A DNA stretch of 37,110 nucleotides, taken from NCBI GenBank assembly GCA_018333995.1, contig JAGXSG010000015.1, positions 1 to 37,110 on the forward strand. Direction: 5' to 3'. Position numbers and translations under genes: made by a program. This DNA is from Clostridiales bacterium (lineage in GTDB: Bacteria > Actinomycetota > Coriobacteriia > Anaerosomatales > SLCP01). A model generated the notes under the pieces. The model had not been told where the DNA came from and made no database searches. It worked only from the letters and a program-made list of their open reading frames with translations. Every line of letters starts with the position of its first letter. Position 1 is the first letter of the stretch. Of this stretch, positions 15,616-25,828 are shown piece by piece.

Positions 15616-15825
15616 TCTCTCGACCGCGTCGTGTGTTCCGGGTGCCACTACGCAGCCCCCGATCCCTGCAGCGCGTGCCATCACTCGCTCGAAGGCGCTG
15701 TCATCGATACGTGGGGGACACAGCACTACCGTGTGACGCGGATACAGGGACCAGCCGCTTGCATGCGTTGCCACGAAGCGGTCTTCTGCGCGCAGTGCCA
15801 CGGACGAGGCTCTACGCCTCAATAG
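14803..15825 (+). CDS. Membrane-anchored 12-heme cytochrome c, twin B
   Basis: A 340-residue tandem paralogue of twin A with the same plan: one membrane helix (ISLVGAMLVIVLATAALL) and twelve CXXCH sites (CGSCH, CRSCH, CLRCH, CLSCH, CYECH, CAVCH, CMMCH, CVDCH, CSGCH, CSACH, CMRCH, CAQCH). Hemes 3-8 are nearly identical in protein sequence to twin A. The linker after heme 2 and the C-terminal third with hemes 9-12 differ, which may change the docking partner. The start at 14803 (ATG AAA AGA) has GGAGG 6 bases upstream; the longer frame from 14761 has none. It ends 15 bases before the convergent sensor kinase gene. Confidence 0.87.
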   Translation: MKRPDITGAWNRARRHRGAMIAISLVGAMLVIVLATAALLEGAARTPALAGVCGSCHEIAPHVAAWRASSHANTGCRSCHTEYAWHDGFRYRATDFADEVSQYLSGDAAQAAQPERRGAVGPIAETPDNVCLRCHSMTREPSTGDRVIIDHADHAERNDACLSCHLNTTHPDPETDIVLVMMEQCYECHSLTPAPGEPSGECAVCHPAHLELTPASHDPIGEWQRPAHGDSAKTDTTQCMMCHTEQYCVDCHGVLMPHPPTFAQDHGVEAASLDRVVCSGCHYAAPDPCSACHHSLEGAVIDTWGTQHYRVTRIQGPAACMRCHEAVFCAQCHGRGSTPQ

Positions 15826-15840
15826 CATGCCGAGGCGGGC

Positions 15841-17403
15841 TTATCCGCCGATCGGCCATGCAAGGGCAGGTGCCGCGTGCGTACGTCCGTGGTCCATGAC
15901 CGCCAGCATGAAGGTCGAACCGTGTCCGAGCTCGCTCGCCGCGTCGAGTCTGCCGCCGAGTATCTCGCTCAACCGTCGCGAAATGGCAAGCCCGAGTCCG
16001 GTACCGGGATTCTTGGCGCCCTGCACCGCTTCGAGTTGCACGAAGTCTTCGAATACCCGGTCGAGGTCTGCGAAACCGATTCCGGCGCCTGTATCGGTGA
16101 CAGATATCTCCGCACCCCCGGGAGCCGGGCGCACCGCCAGTGTGATGCAGCCGTGATCTGTGAACTTGACCGCGTTGTCGAGCAGGTTCCACACGATCTG
16201 CTCGATGAGCTGACGGTCGGTCACGAGCAGACACGACTGGTGTTCGCCGCAACCTTCGACCCGAAACTCAAGGTCTTGCTCCGCGCAACGCGGCTCAACA
16301 TTTGTGGCCAGCTCCTTGACAACATCGCAAAGATCGACAACCGCTAGCGACGGTTTGGTGCGACCGGAATCGATTGCTGACACGTCGAGCAGATCATTCA
16401 CGAGGGCAAGAAGGTGACGCCCGGACGACCGCACCATCGCGATCTGTCGCCGCTGCTCTGCGGTCAGGTCACCGGCAAGTCCTTCAGCGAGCAGCCCAGA
16501 AAACCCGATAATCGAATTTAGGGGGGTACGAAGCTCGTGACTCATGTTGGCAAGAAACCCGTCCTTTGCCTTCTGCGCCGCTTCAAGCCGGCGGTTGGTG
16601 GCGAGCAACTCGCCGGTCCTCTCCTCAACGAGCGCCTCCAGTCTGTCCTTGTGCTCGGCGAGTTCCCGCTCGACCCTGCGCCGGTCACTGATGTCGTGAA
16701 TGATCGAGTAGAGCAACTTGCGACCGTCCACGTCAGCAGGCCCCGTGTATACCTCAACCTCGCGCACAGACCCATCCGCCAACCGGTGCGAGAACAGGAA
16801 GTGGGAACGCTCGGCTGCCGCCTTCGCCATCTCCGTCTTGACCTCTTCGGGCGTCAGCGTGTTGATGTCGATGATGCGCATAGCGGTGAGTGCATCATGC
16901 GACCAACCGTAGTAGTGCTCCGCCGCTTCGTTCGCGTCAACAATCGATCCGTCGCGCGGGTCTATAAGGAGCATCACCGAAGCACTGCGATGGAAAAGTT
17001 CACGGTAGCGCCGTTCACTTGCTGAAAGGCTCGCCCGTATCTTCTCGAAATGGGCCACGAGCACTGAGAATGCCGCAAGCAACGCAAGAAAGGCGCCTAC
17101 GCCGTATCCAACTGGGGCGAACCAATCGACATCGCGCAGCAACGGATAGTTGAGGCGGTGAACGCCCCATACGATGAAAACCCATCCTGACAGTCGCGCC
17201 CAAACCCCAGCGGTCGCGCGAAGCCAGGCCAGACCCGTCACGATGCTCGCAAGCCCGAGAAAGACGAACCCCGGCATCCTCACCACAAGTGAAGTGGCGT
17301 CAACGAGGAGTCCCGTGACCGTCCAGGCCACAACAACACCAGCAGCCACGTACCATGCGTGAGAGATCCTGCTGCCGAGAAACTTAAGCGTACCGGCGAA
17401 CAA
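15841..17403 (-). CDS. PAS sensor histidine kinase, main part of a frameshifted gene
   Basis: The frame gives 520 residues: four membrane helices (about 15-120), a PAS domain (about 130-245, LLIDPRDGSIVDANEAAEHY), a coiled-coil linker, HisKA with the H-box FLANMSHELRTPLNSIIGF, and an HATPase domain with N-box (NLLDNAVKF), G1 (DTGAGIG) and G2 (GTGLGLAIS). The kinase motifs are intact. The frame opens only at a TTG with no sensible N-terminus, and the preceding reading frame at 17280-17633 encodes three further membrane helices that fit its start. The intact protein would be about 597 residues with a 7TM sensor. No response regulator is adjacent. It converges on the 12-heme cytochromes, so a link to their control is possible but unproven. 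Confidence 0.8.
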   Translation of the reverse strand: MFAGTLKFLGSRISHAWYVAAGVVVAWTVTGLLVDATSLVVRMPGFVFLGLASIVTGLAWLRATAGVWARLSGWVFIVWGVHRLNYPLLRDVDWFAPVGYGVGAFLALLAAFSVLVAHFEKIRASLSASERRYRELFHRSASVMLLIDPRDGSIVDANEAAEHYYGWSHDALTAMRIIDINTLTPEEVKTEMAKAAAERSHFLFSHRLADGSVREVEVYTGPADVDGRKLLYSIIHDISDRRRVERELAEHKDRLEALVEERTGELLATNRRLEAAQKAKDGFLANMSHELRTPLNSIIGFSGLLAEGLAGDLTAEQRRQIAMVRSSGRHLLALVNDLLDVSAIDSGRTKPSLAVVDLCDVVKELATNVEPRCAEQDLEFRVEGCGEHQSCLLVTDRQLIEQIVWNLLDNAVKFTDHGCITLAVRPAPGGAEISVTDTGAGIGFADLDRVFEDFVQLEAVQGAKNPGTGLGLAISRRLSEILGGRLDAASELGHGSTFMLAVMDHGRTHAAPALAWPIGG

Positions 17404-17633
17404 GAGACGCTCGCCACGTTCATCACCTGAGCGCCCGCAAACAGCAAGTCAGCCTGTTCTGTGACGAGTGAGTGGGCTATGTCGAATCCCGCACGCGCGG
17501 CGTACGCGACCCACGCTGCAGTCCATAACCCAAGATGCGTCTCACGTGACGATGCGTACAGGTATCCAAAGACCGCAACCAGCACGATGGCACCGATCAG
17601 CACCGCGACCTGTGCTGGCGTCAACCAGTCCAC
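17280..17633 (-). pseudogene. N-terminal part of the 7TM sensor kinase, separated by a frameshift
   Basis: This frame starts at GTG 17633, with GAGAAGGG 9 bases upstream and 20 bases after the thrS stop. It encodes membrane helices VAVLIGAIVLVAVFGYLY, LGLWTAAWVAYAARAGFD and LLFAGAQVMNVA. The sequence becomes non-membrane-like after about residue 75, near 17400, where the other frame continues with LLFAGTLKFLG. Supplying one base near 17390-17405 would join the two into a single seven-helix kinase. No slippery heptamer is visible, so a lesion or an assembly error is likelier than programmed frameshifting. Confidence 0.7.
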
Positions 17634-17653
17634 CAGAAGTAACCCTTCTCGCG

Positions 17654-19558
<1,905 letters not shown>

Positions 19559-19582
19559 GAATGTTCTCCTTGGACAAGGAAC

Positions 19583-19606
19583 GACGTCCCGCCAAGGCGA
19601 GACGTC
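19583..19606 (-). promoter_or_regulatory. Strong hairpin in the thrS leader
   Basis: GACGTCTCGCC and GGCGGGACGTC form an 11-base-pair stem (one G-T pair) separated by only two bases. It ends about 12 bases before the AAGGAG ribosome binding site of thrS, and 28 bases after the stop of the upstream gene. No T-tract follows, which argues against an intrinsic terminator. A translational or processing control element is possible. Confidence 0.5.
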
Positions 19607-19633
19607 GGCGGCGTTCATGACAATGGTACTACG

Positions 19634-20068
19634 CTACTGCTTGGTCCTGCAGTAAGGACACACGCTCCAGTTGAGCTTGAGGGCACGTTCGCACTCAATA
19701 CACGGCTTGCGGAGCTTCTTCATGCAACTCGGACAAATGAGGAAATCATTGTCGACTGGCTTGTGACAAGAAGGGCAGCTCTCGAAATCTCGCTGGAGCT
19801 GCATCTCCTTCGCACGGATCTCAAGATCACGCTCCAGCGCGTCCTCCGCGAACTCTGGAGGCCGGACCACGAGGTAGACCACCCATCCGGCGAAGGGAAA
19901 GATGAGCGCGGCAAGAGCCCAGAACCATCCCATCGCGCCGCGACGCTCCGCGTCGCGATAGGTCCAAAAGACAAGTGCGATGTGGAGTACTACGAAAAAG
20001 AGGGTACAGAGCTGGCGCACGAGAACGAACTCGGCGCTTGCCGTGATCGGGTCAAAAATCCCTTCCAT
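19634..20068 (-). CDS. Two-helix membrane protein with double zinc ribbon
   Basis: A 144-residue protein. Two membrane helices (QLCTLFFVVLHIALVFWTY and FWALAALIFPFAGWVVYLVV) occupy residues 15-70. A charged helical linker follows, then a C-terminal double zinc ribbon: CPSC ... CPSC near 97-118 and CIEC ... CPYC near 124-141. Such zinc ribbons in membrane proteins usually mediate protein contacts; no enzymatic function is expected. The start at 20068 was chosen because GAGAGGGAGG lies just upstream and the longer frame crosses a likely promoter. Function unknown. Its neighbours are folC upstream and thrS downstream. Confidence 0.78.
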   Translation of the reverse strand: MEGIFDPITASAEFVLVRQLCTLFFVVLHIALVFWTYRDAERRGAMGWFWALAALIFPFAGWVVYLVVRPPEFAEDALERDLEIRAKEMQLQRDFESCPSCHKPVDNDFLICPSCMKKLRKPCIECERALKLNWSVCPYCRTKQ

Positions 20069-20155
20069 GTCCTCCCTCTCGCGTACGTGCCAACACCGTG
20101 TACGCTCCAGACGAGCGGCCGAAGCTCTCGAATGACACCGCAACGAGCTAGAGGG

Positions 20156-20161
20156 ATTCTA
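20156..20161 (-). promoter_or_regulatory. Possible promoter of the zinc-ribbon/thrS transcript (-10 TAGAAT)
   Basis: TAGAAT on the minus strand lies between the folC stop and the zinc-ribbon gene, about 90 bases before its start. No good -35 is seen. The same TAGAAT hexamer recurs upstream of valS, dsrE2 and the ATPase operon. Confidence 0.3.
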
Positions 20162-20176
20162 GCAGAACAGCAGGCG

Positions 20177-21502
20177 CTAGCCACTGACGATGGCCTCCGC
20201 GGCGGTCCTGACGCTGCCGGTGACAACCGCGCCCGCTGAGTTTGCGGCCAGCGCGGACACGACACCTGCGGAAACGCTGTGGGCAACCTGAGGCGTCTTT
20301 CCGGTCACACGCACAATCGTGTTCGCGAGTTCGGCAGCCGGAAGAGCACGCGGCGACCCGGGCGCTACAGCGACAAAGCGTCCGCACACTCGCGCGAGCG
20401 CAGAGACGATGCCCTCAGCATCCTTGTCGGCCAGTACGCCGAGAACGACCGCCGGGCGCGCCTCACAGTCAGGCCATGCCAATGCAATAGCCGCGGCGAG
20501 TACCTCGGCGCCCTCCGCATTATGGGCGGTGTCGACGACGAGCCATGGTTCACGCCTCACCACCTCAAACCGGCCCGGAATCCTCGTCTCCGACGCAACA
20601 CGGCCAACGATCGCTGAATCGAGCGCCCTGCCCAGATAGGCCTCCCCAGCGGCGATGGCGGTTGCCAGATTGGCGCCTTGGTACGACGGGCCGCGGAGTG
20701 CGAGGTTCCCGTACGCCGCCTCAACTCCCCAGACATCAACGATGGTGGCCGCATCGGGCGCGTCGGGGTTGCGCGTGACGGCGTAGCGGATTGTCTCGTC
20801 TTCGGCAACGGGACTCTCGGCGTGCTTGGAACGAACCGCGCGCAGGAGCGCGGCATCACCCACGGCAGCAAGTCGCCGCTGAAACGTTCGCTCGACTCCC
20901 CGGGTACCCGGCCCGAGAATCGCCATCGACCGCGCCTTGATGATGTGCGCCTTGTCACTCGCGATCTCACCGCGCGTCTCACCCAGGTACTCGGTGTGAT
21001 CGAGCGCGACTCCAGTAACGACAGCCACCTTGGGTTCGACCACACTCGTTGCGTCCCACCGCCCACCCATTCCCACCTCGAGTACGGCTACCTCGACCGC
21101 GCACTCTCGATACGTCCACAGAGCGGCCGCGGTGAGGATTTCAAACTCAGTGGGCTCCACCCCGGCACGACGGGCCGCGTCGAGCGCCACCTTCACTCCC
21201 CGTGCAAACATCTCTTCGTCTACGGGAGTGCCATCTACTTCGATGCGCTCGGTGTAGGAGTGCAGCTCGGGACTGGTGTACAAGCCGGTCCGCAACCCAT
21301 GAAACCGGAGCAAAGCTTCGATGAAACGCGCGGTGGATGATTTTCCGTTGGTTCCAGTGACTTGAACCGCATCGAACTTTCGGTGAGGCCAGCCGAGAAC
21401 TTCGGTCATGGCGGTGATAGCCGTCAAGGACGGATTGACCCCGAACGTGAGTGCGTTACCGAGCGCCGAGACCGCATCCCGATACGTGAAACAGTGGTCC
21501 AC
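20177..21502 (-). CDS. folC: Folylpolyglutamate synthase / dihydrofolate synthase
   Basis: A 441-residue Mur-ligase-family enzyme that adds glutamate to dihydropteroate and folates with ATP. The P-loop is VTGTNGKSSTARF near residue 45, followed by the family segment TSPELHSYTERIEVDG. VAVLEVGMGGRWDATSVV and VVTGVALDHTEYLG form the central ATPase region, and VVDTAHNAEGAEVLA starts the C-terminal domain. The start is GTG at 21502, 9 bases after the valS stop, so it is the second gene of a valS-folC operon, a common bacterial arrangement. Whether both synthase activities are present cannot be read directly. Confidence 0.94.
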   Translation of the reverse strand: MDHCFTYRDAVSALGNALTFGVNPSLTAITAMTEVLGWPHRKFDAVQVTGTNGKSSTARFIEALLRFHGLRTGLYTSPELHSYTERIEVDGTPVDEEMFARGVKVALDAARRAGVEPTEFEILTAAALWTYRECAVEVAVLEVGMGGRWDATSVVEPKVAVVTGVALDHTEYLGETRGEIASDKAHIIKARSMAILGPGTRGVERTFQRRLAAVGDAALLRAVRSKHAESPVAEDETIRYAVTRNPDAPDAATIVDVWGVEAAYGNLALRGPSYQGANLATAIAAGEAYLGRALDSAIVGRVASETRIPGRFEVVRREPWLVVDTAHNAEGAEVLAAAIALAWPDCEARPAVVLGVLADKDAEGIVSALARVCGRFVAVAPGSPRALPAAELANTIVRVTGKTPQVAHSVSAGVVSALAANSAGAVVTGSVRTAAEAIVSG

Positions 21503-21511
21503 CGCGCCGCG

Positions 21512-24226
21512 CTACCCTTCCAGTTCGTCGAGTTGCCCGCGCAGTGCCGACACCCGATCGGCTAGGTCAGCTTCCTTGGCGCGCTCTTTCGCGATCACGT
21601 CAGCGGCGGCCTTAGCGATGAAGTGCTCGTTTGCGAGTTTTCGTTCCACCTTCGCAAGATCATCAATGGCCGATGCGAGCGCCTTTGCGATCCTGGCGCG
21701 CTCGGCCTCGAGATCGACGAGTCCTTCGAGCGGGACGTAGACCTCCATGCCAGCCGCTACCGCATTCACAGAGTGGGCCGGCTTCTCGACATCTGCTCCA
21801 GCCGTGACGCTGTCGATGCCGGCCAACGCGTGCAAATAGCCGAACTCCGTGGAGATGAGGCGGTCGTCAGCGTCTGATTGCGTCTTGATGAACACGGGTA
21901 GGCCCCGCTTAGGAGAAATCCCGTAGCGCGCGCGAACCGCCCGCACCCCGGCGACGATCTGAAGCATCCGACCGACCGAGTGCTCGGCATCTTCGTCAAT
22001 GAAGTGGGCAAGCGAATCAGGCTCTGGCCACGTGGCGACCATGAGCGAAGGGGCGCGTTCCGACTCCGCGAGCGGTAGATTGCGCCAGATCTCCTCGGTC
22101 ACGAAAGGCATCATGGGGTGTAGCAAACGAAGCGCTGTGTCGAGGACGAACACGAGGTTTCGTTGCGCGACCACGCGAGCGGCGCGCTCCTCGGCAGTCG
22201 CATGGTCGGCCGCGCCCGCGTTGATGCGGGTCTTGGTGAGTTCGATGTACCAATCGCAGAACTCGTTCCAGAAGAACTCGTAAAGAGCGCGGGCCACCTC
22301 GCCAAAGTGATACGACGCGATCCCCCTGTCCACCGCGACCGCAAGTTTGGCGAGACGTGACAAGACCCACGCGTCGGCGACCGTACCAACTTCAGGAGGC
22401 CCAGGCACGTAGTCATCGCCGAGATTCATGAGCACAAAACGGCTCGCATTCCAAACCTTGTTTGCGAAGTTGCGCGAGGACAGAAGCTTCTCCTCGGCGA
22501 ATCGGATGTCTTGTGTACCCGTCGTCTGAAGCATGAGGCCAAAACGCATGCCGTCAGCGCCGTAACGCTCCATGAGTTCAAGTGGATCGACCCCCGTGCC
22601 AAGCGATTTGCTCATCCGCTTGCCCTCAGCGTTGAAGACGGTCGGGTGAATGATCACGTCCTCAAAGGGAACCTTTCCGTCAACGCAGTGCATGCCGCTC
22701 ATGATCATCCGGGCAACCCAGAGGAAAAGGATGTCGCGGGCGGTCGACAGCGCGCCAGTGGGATAAAAGTAGTCGAGATCCGCACTCTGGGTGGGCCATC
22801 CAAACGTCGCGAACGGCCAGAGCTGCGATGAGAACCACGTGTCGAGAACGTCCTCGTCCTGCCGGACGGCAGCGCCGCACTCCGGGCACACGTCGAGGTC
22901 GGTCATCGACGCGATAGGGCGAGGAGTCGATCCGTCAGCTCCGGTACACCGCTCGTCATCACAGTAGAACACCGGAATGCGATGTCCCCACCACAACTGC
23001 CGAGAAATGCACCAGTCGCGAATGTTCTCCATCCAGTGATAGTAGACGCTCTCCCACCGCGGAGGATGGAACGTGACGCGTCCATCCCGAACTGCGTCGA
23101 TCGCGGGCGCGGCGAGCGGCCTCATGTCGACGAACCACTGGTCGGAGAGGTACGGCTCGATAGTGGTGTGACACCGGTAACAGTGTCCTACAGAGTGCAC
23201 GTGCGGATCCACGCGCACGAGCAGGCCAGCGGCATCCATGTCAGCCACCACTCTGCGTCGCGCCTCGTATCGGTCGAGACCGGCGTACGGGCCACCCTCT
23301 TGAGAGATGGTGGCGTCAGGATTCATCATGATGATCTTGGGGCACCCGTGGCGTTCGGCGATCTCAAAATCATCAGGATCGTGGGCCGGGGTGACCTTGA
23401 CAACTCCGGTCCCGAACGTCGGATCCACGTGGGCGTCAGCCACTATGGGAATCCTTCGACCCAGTAAAGGCAGCAGCACCTCGGATCCAACGAGGTGGCG
23501 ATAGCGCTCGTCGTCCGGGTGGACCGCCACGCACGTATCCCCGAGCATCGTCTCAGGCCGGGTAGTGGCCACAACAACGTGATCGACGTCGCCAACGGGC
23601 TCGACAAGCGGGTAGCGGAAGCGCCACAAGCTGCTTTCGAGGTCCTCGTGTTCGACCTCTATGTCGGAGAGCGCCGTCGTGCAGCGGGGGCACCAGTTTA
23701 TGATGCGCTTACCACGGTAGATGAGCCCCGCCTCGTACCAGTCGACAAAGACCTTGCGCACCGCCTCCTGGTAGCTGGGATCCATGGTGAACCACTCATC
23801 AGAGTAATCGCACGAACAGCCCATCGCCTTGAGCTGCTGGATGATGGTGGAGCCATGTTCCTCGCGCCACTCCCAGCACCGTTCGATAAAGGCCTCTCTT
23901 CCGATCTCGTGCCTTGACACCCCCTCGGCGGCAAGTTTCTGCTCCACTTTGTTCTGTGTCGCAATGCCGGCATGATCGGTCCCCACCACCCACTTGGCAG
24001 GTCGTCCAGTCATCCGCATCCGGCGCACAACCACATCTTGAATGGTGTTGTTGAGCGCGTGCCCCATGTGCAGCGATCCAGTCACGTTTGGAGGGGGTAT
24101 GACCACCGAAAACGGTCGAACGCCGTCGTGCCGCAACGCCTGCTCGAAGTAGCGGCCGCGTATCCACGAATCGAACACCGCCGATTCGACCGCCGTTGGA
24201 TCGTACGCTTTAGGCATTTCGCTCAT
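21512..24226 (-). CDS. valS: Valine-tRNA ligase
   Basis: Valyl-tRNA synthetase, 904 residues, class I. Visible features are the HIGH motif in PPPNVTGSLHMGHALNN near residue 45, the editing domain beginning after VVVATTRPETMLGDT, the core segment DWCISRQLWWGHRIPVFY, the KMSKS motif as GKRMSKSLGTG, the anticodon-binding helical domain, and a C-terminal coiled coil (ERARIAKALASAIDDLAKVE) typical of ValRS. The start at 24226 precedes the conserved MPKAYDPTAVE segment and has a weak AGAAG upstream; the longer frame overlaps a likely promoter. folC follows after 9 bases. Confidence 0.97.
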   Translation of the reverse strand: MSEMPKAYDPTAVESAVFDSWIRGRYFEQALRHDGVRPFSVVIPPPNVTGSLHMGHALNNTIQDVVVRRMRMTGRPAKWVVGTDHAGIATQNKVEQKLAAEGVSRHEIGREAFIERCWEWREEHGSTIIQQLKAMGCSCDYSDEWFTMDPSYQEAVRKVFVDWYEAGLIYRGKRIINWCPRCTTALSDIEVEHEDLESSLWRFRYPLVEPVGDVDHVVVATTRPETMLGDTCVAVHPDDERYRHLVGSEVLLPLLGRRIPIVADAHVDPTFGTGVVKVTPAHDPDDFEIAERHGCPKIIMMNPDATISQEGGPYAGLDRYEARRRVVADMDAAGLLVRVDPHVHSVGHCYRCHTTIEPYLSDQWFVDMRPLAAPAIDAVRDGRVTFHPPRWESVYYHWMENIRDWCISRQLWWGHRIPVFYCDDERCTGADGSTPRPIASMTDLDVCPECGAAVRQDEDVLDTWFSSQLWPFATFGWPTQSADLDYFYPTGALSTARDILFLWVARMIMSGMHCVDGKVPFEDVIIHPTVFNAEGKRMSKSLGTGVDPLELMERYGADGMRFGLMLQTTGTQDIRFAEEKLLSSRNFANKVWNASRFVLMNLGDDYVPGPPEVGTVADAWVLSRLAKLAVAVDRGIASYHFGEVARALYEFFWNEFCDWYIELTKTRINAGAADHATAEERAARVVAQRNLVFVLDTALRLLHPMMPFVTEEIWRNLPLAESERAPSLMVATWPEPDSLAHFIDEDAEHSVGRMLQIVAGVRAVRARYGISPKRGLPVFIKTQSDADDRLISTEFGYLHALAGIDSVTAGADVEKPAHSVNAVAAGMEVYVPLEGLVDLEAERARIAKALASAIDDLAKVERKLANEHFIAKAAADVIAKERAKEADLADRVSALRGQLDELEG

Positions 24227-24565
24227 GTGTGCAGCTTCTCTCTCGCCGTCCGTACCGTGCACCGATTCTAGCGCACAGTGACGAGCGCACACATGCGTCA
24301 TCTCTGAGGCCATCGCAAGCCCTGTCGCATACTTTCGACGTATCGGCGAATACCAATACTCCTATAAGTATGCGGCACGGACTCGGACCGGTGATGTGCG
24401 GACACCCTGTGAGCTGGTATACAATGCCCAGGAGAGGCACCTTGCGTGGTGCTCTCTTCACAGTACCGACGGCGTCGGCTTGGATGAACCGGCGCCGTCG
24501 CGTCGTTTTGGAACCTATCGCCGCCGCACGAGTACTCTCGCGCGCCCCCACCCAACGGCTAACCT
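24227..24565 (-). other. Gene-free stretch with consecutive stem-loops between clpX and valS
   Basis: 339 bases without a credible gene. Reading on the minus strand from the clpX stop there are three stem-loops. The first is 24525-24544, an 8-bp stem with loop AGTA and one G-T pair. The second is 24467-24500, an 8-bp perfect stem of CGACGGCG with CGCCGTCG. The third is 24432-24456, a 9-bp stem with one bulged base. None is followed by a clear T-tract. They could be clpX 3' processing or termination signals or a structured RNA. A T-box leader for valS was considered, but the conserved antiterminator sequence is not found. Confidence 0.5.
24265..24270 (-). promoter_or_regulatory. Possible valS promoter (-10 TAGAAT)
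   Basis: TAGAAT on the minus strand lies about 40 bases upstream of the valS start, which would give a short leader of about 30 bases. No strong -35 hexamer is present at 16-18 bases. Confidence 0.35.
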
Positions 24566-25828
24566 TTAGGCGCTCGCCTCGATTTCAATATCGCGCACGA
24601 GCGTGGGCGGTGCCGTCCCGTCCACCGCCTCTTGCGTCACGATTACACCTTGGATGTCATCCGCGTCAGGCAAATCGTACATTGTGTCGAGCAATATCCC
24701 CTCGAGAATCGATCTCAGCCCGCGCGCTCCCGTTCCGTGCGTGATCGCCTGCCGCGCGATCGCCCGTAGCGCGTCGCCAGTGAACTCGAGAGTGACACCC
24801 TCGAGCTCAAAGAGACGTCGATACTGCTTGACGAGCGCATTCTTTGGCTCGGTCAAGATGGACACAAGGTCGTCTTCGGTGAGGTCGTCAACCGAGGCGA
24901 GCACCGGCAGGCGACCGACGAATTCCGGGATGAGTCCGTATTTGTGCAGGTCTTCCGGGAGCACTTGGCCGAGCAGCTCTCCCGCGCCCGTCTCTGATGA
25001 GTGGGCAAGCTCCGCGCCGAACCCGAGGCCGCGCTTGCCCACGCGGTCGGCGACGATTTTGTCGAGGCCCACGAACGCTCCTCCGAGAATAAAGAGCACG
25101 TTGGTGGTGTCGATGCGGATGAGCTCCTGCTGCGGGTGCTTGCGGCCACCCTGCGGCGGAACAGCTGCCTCGGTTCCTTCGAGGATCTTCAGGAGAGCTT
25201 GCTGCACGCCCTCGCCAGAGACATCACGGGTGATCGAAAGGTTTTCCGCCTTGCGGGCGACCTTGTCGATCTCATCGATGTAGACGATGCCCACCTCGGC
25301 GCGCTTCACATCGAAATCTGCCGCGGTTATCAGCTTGAGCAAGATGTTCTCTACGTCTTCGCCAACGTATCCAGCCTCGGTCAGAGCGGTGGCGTCTGCG
25401 ATAGCGAATGGAACCTTGAGGATTCGTGCGAGCGTTTGGGCGAGAAGGGTCTTTCCGCATCCGGTAGGGCCGAGCATCAAGATGTTGCTCTTGGCGAGTT
25501 CCACATCGTCCGGCCCAGATGACGGCATCGAACGGACTCTCTTGTAGTGGTTGTACACGGCGACCGAGAGAACCTTCTTGGCTCGATCTTGTCCCACCAC
25601 ATAGTCATCAAGGATCGAAAAGATCTGCTGCGGCGTCGGCAGTTCTTCACTCACCGGAACGACGGCTTTGGCGGCAGGCAGCTCGTCTTCTACGATGTCG
25701 TTACACAACTCGATGCACTCATCGCAGATGTAGACGCCCGGACCGGCGATGAGCTTGCGCACCTGCCGCTGCGTCTTACCACAAAATGAGCAAATCAGCT
25801 GCTCGGCGCTATCAGAAGAACGGGCCAC
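24566..25828 (-). CDS. clpX: ClpXP ATPase subunit ClpX
   Basis: The AAA+ unfoldase that feeds substrates to ClpP, 420 residues. The N-terminal zinc-binding domain has CSFCGK ... CDECIELC at about residues 13-42. The ATPase has Walker A (GPTGCGKT), Walker B ([13 protein letters not shown]) and the downstream [12 protein letters not shown]-like segment ([16 protein letters not shown]). The RKH pore loop is visible as GGRKHPQQE. The GTG start at 25826-25828 directly abuts the clpP stop, with GGAGG 5 bases upstream. It is the last gene of tig-clpP-clpX. Confidence 0.98.
   Translation of the reverse strand: MARSSDSAEQLICSFCGKTQRQVRKLIAGPGVYICDECIELCNDIVEDELPAAKAVVPVSEELPTPQQIFSILDDYVVGQDRAKKVLSVAVYNHYKRVRSMPSSGPDDVELAKSNILMLGPTGCGKTLLAQTLARILKVPFAIADATALTEAGYVGEDVENILLKLITAADFDVKRAEVGIVYIDEIDKVARKAENLSITRDVSGEGVQQALLKILEGTEAAVPPQGGRKHPQQELIRIDTTNVLFILGGAFVGLDKIVADRVGKRGLGFGAELAHSSETGAGELLGQVLPEDLHKYGLIPEFVGRLPVLASVDDLTEDDLVSILTEPKNALVKQYRRLFELEGVTLEFTGDALRAIARQAITHGTGARGLRSILEGILLDTMYDLPDADDIQGVIVTQEAVDGTAPPTLVRDIEIEASA

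Noticed and set aside
6884-15825. Nitrite, hydroxylamine or tetrathionate reductase activity in the cytochromes
   Set aside because: No CXXCK or other known catalytic heme variant was found; only standard or spaced CH motifs are present.
17280-17403. Programmed frameshift in the sensor kinase
   Set aside because: No slippery heptamer or downstream structure is visible at the junction, so a one-base lesion or error is the simpler reading.
24227-24565. T-box riboswitch upstream of valS
   Set aside because: The conserved antiterminator sequence and a specifier stem could not be found; the hairpins present do not form the terminator/antiterminator arrangement.
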